From Sulfurovum sp. 16-42-52 (GTDB lineage Bacteria > Campylobacterota > Campylobacteria > Campylobacterales > Sulfurovaceae): a DNA stretch of 64,000 nucleotides. Numbering within the stretch: position 1 is the first letter of the stretch; each line of letters begins with the position of its first letter. The stretch spans positions 1 through 64,000 of the forward strand of contig NCHB01000004.1 of the NCBI GenBank assembly GCA_002281755.1, in the 5' to 3' direction. A model generated the notes under the pieces. It ran no database searches. It had not been told where the DNA came from and worked only from the letters and a program-made list of their open reading frames with translations. The position numbers were made by a program, and so were the translations under genes. Shown piece after piece: positions 60,853 through 64,000 of the stretch.

Positions 60853-62325
60853 CTATTTTTTGATGCTTGGGTCAGGATTGAATTTAAGTATGGTTACAAT
60901 AGGTACAACAAACCCTACAATAATCACTGTCCACAACAACAATCCCAAATCATCATAGTTTGCCGGTGTGATGATCGCACCATCTTTGGTCGTCTCTCTT
61001 GTGATGACAAAAAGTTTATTGAGATAGGTGCTGAAAATACCGCTTGCACTGATGGCTATATTCATCAAACTCGCCATCAAGGCAAACCATGTTCCCTTGT
61101 GTCCAGTCGGTGCATAGATAGCCACCAAAGTCAACATAAGTACTTGAGCAATGTAGTCAAAGGGTGAAGAGATAGCCGTATCAACCAGCGCAACCGTTCT
61201 GGCATCAAGACCCAGAAAGGTATGCACATCATAGTACATCCCCAGTACGGGCAAGGAGAGTGTCGTACCGATAATGGTCATCCAGATAAGCACTTTGCCT
61301 ATGGATTGATTGATGATATACTTAGAACTGATCCACATCCCAAATAGTGCCAATGCAGCACCCAACTGTCCCAAATCACCAAAAAAATCTTTATCAAATC
61401 CCAGATGGTCTATCTCCCACCACGTCAGCGCTGGTCCTACGGTAGGCATCGCCCTGTAGACAAAGATGACGATCATCGCCATCTTGATATGATGCACCAT
61501 GGCAGGATCCAGATCTACAACCAGTGTGCGCAGCATATACAGTACTACACCCAGAGACACGAAAAAAACGATGAGCTGGGAATGGGGTACTTCATTGTAA
61601 CCGATAATGACAACAAAAGCGGCAAATAAAAACCCTCCAAAAAAGATCTCTTTGTTAAGCGGAGAACTTTCGACAGGATTGAGCTTCACCAACGTAACAC
61701 CGATGATAGAAAGCACAGGAATAAATAAAGAGAGCGTAAACATCGTCTCATACGAATAGATCTGCGCCAGCCACCCCTTAATGCCTGCTACGGCAAACAC
61801 AGCGATACCCAGCGAGAGGCGCGCAAGCACCTGAATCATCGCCAACTCTTTGCATTTCTCTTCTTCACTCTGCATCTGGTCGATGACTTCCGTGCTCATG
61901 GTGTCGGCTACTACATCCTGTATCACAAAACCCACTACCGTTATGACCGATGCCAAAATATAGATTTTTTCTTTAGGATAACCTGCAAGCCACTGCGCAT
62001 CTGAGACCAAGCCAATCATCATCAGTGTACCCAACACGATAAGCAGCGCACCGATATAGACATAGATTTTCCGGTTTGAGCCAAAAAGTGTAAACGAGTC
62101 CACCATTTGCCCAAATATCATCTTAATCGTCCATGGCACAGTCAGCCAAACACCCAAAGCTATGAGATTTTCTGCACTCAAATGCAGATGTTCTTTCACC
62201 CAAAATGTTTCAGCGATAGCAGAAAAACCACTTGCGCCATAAGCAAAATAGATTAGAAGAAGAGGTACATACCGCATTTTTATGGCTTTAATGGGAACCA
62301 TAATCATGTCAAGAAAGTTTTGCAT
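60853..62325 (-). CDS. Major facilitator superfamily transporter (BT1-like)
   Basis: 490 aa, about 12 hydrophobic helices. LIYFAYGASGFSAIAETFWVKEHL, then GVWLTVPWTIKMIFGQMVDSF (loop 2-3 motif GQMVDS) and VIQDVVADTMSTEVI resemble BT1/folate-biopterin carriers. Substrate unknown. Ends about 50 nt downstream of luxS start region. Confidence 0.75.
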   Translation of the reverse strand: MQNFLDMIMVPIKAIKMRYVPLLLIYFAYGASGFSAIAETFWVKEHLHLSAENLIALGVWLTVPWTIKMIFGQMVDSFTLFGSNRKIYVYIGALLIVLGTLMMIGLVSDAQWLAGYPKEKIYILASVITVVGFVIQDVVADTMSTEVIDQMQSEEEKCKELAMIQVLARLSLGIAVFAVAGIKGWLAQIYSYETMFTLSLFIPVLSIIGVTLVKLNPVESSPLNKEIFFGGFLFAAFVVIIGYNEVPHSQLIVFFVSLGVVLYMLRTLVVDLDPAMVHHIKMAMIVIFVYRAMPTVGPALTWWEIDHLGFDKDFFGDLGQLGAALALFGMWISSKYIINQSIGKVLIWMTIIGTTLSLPVLGMYYDVHTFLGLDARTVALVDTAISSPFDYIAQVLMLTLVAIYAPTGHKGTWFALMASLMNIAISASGIFSTYLNKLFVITRETTKDGAIITPANYDDLGLLLWTVIIVGFVVPIVTILKFNPDPSIKK

Positions 62326-62451
62326 TTGCTGTCTTTATCGTGTGAATTTGGGGCATTTTAACATAGTATTGATTGATAGTGTTTGAAAATAAAGGGAGGA
62401 TATCTCCCAAGAAAACTCTTGAGAGATATAAAAAGAACGATAAAGTATCGA

Positions 62452-62841
62452 TTATCTTTTTGAGAACTGTGGAGATCTTCTTGCTTTTTTCTTTCCTGGC
62501 TTCTTTCTTTCAACAACTCTTGAGTCTCTGGTTAAAAGTCCCATTGGTTTAAGGATAGCTCTGAAAGTTGGTTCAAACTCTACCAATGCTTTAGTAATGC
62601 CGTGTTTCATTGCATCTGCTTGTGCAGAGTAACCGCCACCAAGTGTCGTTGCTTTGATGTTCATAGAATCAAGTTGTTTTGTAAGTTCAAGTGGAAGTCT
62701 TACTTTCATTTTGAGTGTTTCGTGTCCACCCAACCATTGATCAAGCGTCTTACCGTTAATAAGCATTTCGCCATTACCCGGAGTCATCCACACTTTAGCG
62801 ATAGCCGCTTTTCTTTTTCCTGTTGCATAAATTGTTGCCAT
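62452..62841 (-). CDS. rpsI: 30S ribosomal protein S9
   Basis: 129 aa. [18 protein letters not shown] at the start, [43 protein letters not shown] at the end (last part [12 protein letters not shown] is the tRNA-contacting tail). Operon with rplM, 2 nt apart. Confidence 0.97.
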   Translation of the reverse strand: MATIYATGKRKAAIAKVWMTPGNGEMLINGKTLDQWLGGHETLKMKVRLPLELTKQLDSMNIKATTLGGGYSAQADAMKHGITKALVEFEPTFRAILKPMGLLTRDSRVVERKKPGKKKARRSPQFSKR

Positions 62842-62843
62842 GC

Positions 62844-63269
62844 TTACGCTCCCTTGTTGATTTGTGCTGTATGTGGATGTTCGCTTCCTGCATACACTTT
62901 AAGTTTTTTCAGCATCGCTCTACCGAGTGTAGTCTTAGGAAGCATACCTCTTACTGCAAGTCTAAAAAGTTTTTCAGTATGGTTTTCTAGCATATCACCC
63001 AATTTTTTACTTTTAGTTGAACCAAAATAGCCAGAGTGCGTGAAGTACTCTTTATCTTCGAGTTTTACACCTGTAAATTTTGCTTTTTCTGCATTGATAA
63101 TCACCACATAGTCACCACAATCTACATTGGGTGTAAAAGATGGTTTGTGTTTACCTCTAAGAAGGGTTGCTACTTCAGTCAAAATACGACCAAAAGTTTT
63201 ACCTTCAGCATCGATCAAAACCCAGTCACGCTGTACTTCAGCAGGTTTTAGTACCTTTGTCATTTTCAT
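62844..63269 (-). CDS. rplM: 50S ribosomal protein L13
   Basis: 141 aa. [40 protein letters not shown], and [19 protein letters not shown] are conserved L13 blocks. Followed directly by rpsI. Confidence 0.97.
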   Translation of the reverse strand: MKMTKVLKPAEVQRDWVLIDAEGKTFGRILTEVATLLRGKHKPSFTPNVDCGDYVVIINAEKAKFTGVKLEDKEYFTHSGYFGSTKSKKLGDMLENHTEKLFRLAVRGMLPKTTLGRAMLKKLKVYAGSEHPHTAQINKGA

Positions 63270-63422
63270 GATATTTCCTTGTTTAATGTTTCACCTACAC
63301 GGCTTCGCTATGCTACGACCGTTTCAGTTCCAAAGCTAAAAACGCAAAGCAGTTTGCCTTTTTTCACGCTTTTCATCTTTTGTGGGCGAATTATAGTGAG
63401 TTAAACTTAATATTTATTTAAT

Positions 63423-64000
63423 TTAAGATACTGTTAAGTTTACAAGTTCGATCTGCTCTTCTTCCAGATAGACAATCACCCCTTGGCTTTGTTTGCCCGT
63501 AATGCTCTCTATGGCTCTTTGGTACAGCCTTACCTGTTCTTGGTGTTTGTGTGCAAATTTTTTGGAACTTTTATAATCCACAATGACATACCCATCCTCA
63601 TACGCCAAAAGCAGATCAATCTGCTTGAGTTCCCCTTCAAAACTGATAGCCTGCTCTTTACGTATTTGTGCACCTCTAAGCATAGCTTGAAAACCCTCAT
63701 GCTGGATAAGTGTGCTAATACGATTTTGAATCTGCTGGATGTTTTGAGGTAGCAGTTCACCTCCGTAACGGTTTTTTACCGCGGTGATAGCATCTTCTAT
63801 GCTCTCTTCATCAAAGCGGTTTAACATCTCTAAGCCATAATGCAAAGCTGTACCAAAAAGCAGAGCATGATACTCTTTTTCTTTCTCTTCTTTTACGCTA
63901 GGTGTCTCTTGCATACCATAATGACTGATAGTCTCAGGCAATATTTCTACATTGCGTTCTTGTTCTTTGTTTTGACCTTCTTTGGGCTGCAAGACACCCA
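63423..64000 (-). CDS. C-terminal nuclease domain of a RecB/AddA-like helicase-nuclease (partial)
   Basis: The reading frame continues beyond the window edge; only the last ~190 residues are seen. The RecB-family nuclease motif is present: LFGTALHYGLEML (the GxxxH element), QIDLLLAYEDGYVIVDYKSSK (D...DYK) and HQEQVRLYQRAIE (QxxxY). Likely the end of a UvrD-like recombination enzyme. Confidence 0.82.
   Translation of the reverse strand, partial: GVLQPKEGQNKEQERNVEILPETISHYGMQETPSVKEEKEKEYHALLFGTALHYGLEMLNRFDEESIEDAITAVKNRYGGELLPQNIQQIQNRISTLIQHEGFQAMLRGAQIRKEQAISFEGELKQIDLLLAYEDGYVIVDYKSSKKFAHKHQEQVRLYQRAIESITGKQSQGVIVYLEEEQIELVNLTVS

Overview
The window looks like chromosome from a chemolithoautotrophic member of Campylobacterota, probably Sulfurovum- or Sulfurimonas-like. 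Supporting content is two sets of five-subunit-type 2-oxoacid:ferredoxin oxidoreductase genes (reductive TCA cycle enzymes), a Dab inorganic-carbon uptake operon, a cytochrome bc1 operon with a di-haem cytochrome c, a Campylobacter-type group III truncated haemoglobin, luxS, and compact A+T-rich gene packing. The genus is inferred from gene content only. I saw no rRNA, tRNA, CRISPR array or insertion sequence.

Layout. 1-3.1 kb: decayed MutL-like/Vsr restriction-type island on the minus strand, truncated at both ends. 3.2-7.5 kb: bcp, small and membrane proteins, a TudS-like protein, the sirohaem genes, and a truncated haemoglobin. 7.8-14.7 kb: dabB, an extra membrane subunit and dabA, then two small Cys-rich paralogues and a convergent COG0523 metallochaperone GTPase. 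14.8-22.1 kb: nine-gene EABGD-EABG oxidoreductase cluster, followed by a 467-bp upstream region. 22.5-31.8 kb: housekeeping genes (ilvE, SPFH protein, hisIE, purF, dapB, trxB, trxA) with two Fe(II)/2-oxoglutarate-type dioxygenases. 31.8-35.4 kb: yraN-ORF6N pair, a cytosolic formate dehydrogenase catalytic subunit, and a third copy of the Cys-rich small protein diverging from it. 35.4-40.7 kb: yajQ, a broken toxin-antitoxin remnant, and a very A+T-rich four-gene defence cassette (DNA methyltransferase, PD-(D/E)XK nuclease, OLD-family ATPase/TOPRIM nuclease, Dam-class methyltransferase). 40.7-47.7 kb: hom, aminotransferase, rlmB, rsmI, rpmE, rsmE and membrane proteins. 47.7-51.3 kb: moeA, queD, queE, moaA. 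51.5-54.3 kb: petCBA. 54.4-64 kb: FtsK-like protein without a P-loop, HAD phosphatase, mnmG, ribE, an MnmC-like methyltransferase, luxS, an MFS transporter, rpsI-rplM, and the C-terminal end of a RecB-like nuclease running off the window.

How the parts fit. The Dab complex would raise cytoplasmic bicarbonate. The oxidoreductases use reduced ferredoxin and CO2 for carboxylation, and formate dehydrogenase interconverts CO2 and formate. moaA and moeA support its molybdopterin cofactor. DabA is a zinc protein, and the genes next to it encode a GTPase of a metal-insertion family and small proteins with a conserved Cys/His framework, suggesting a metal-delivery module for carbon acquisition. The strongest candidates for something undescribed are this module with its recurring small-protein family and the OLD-containing restriction-modification cassette at 36.3-40.7 kb.
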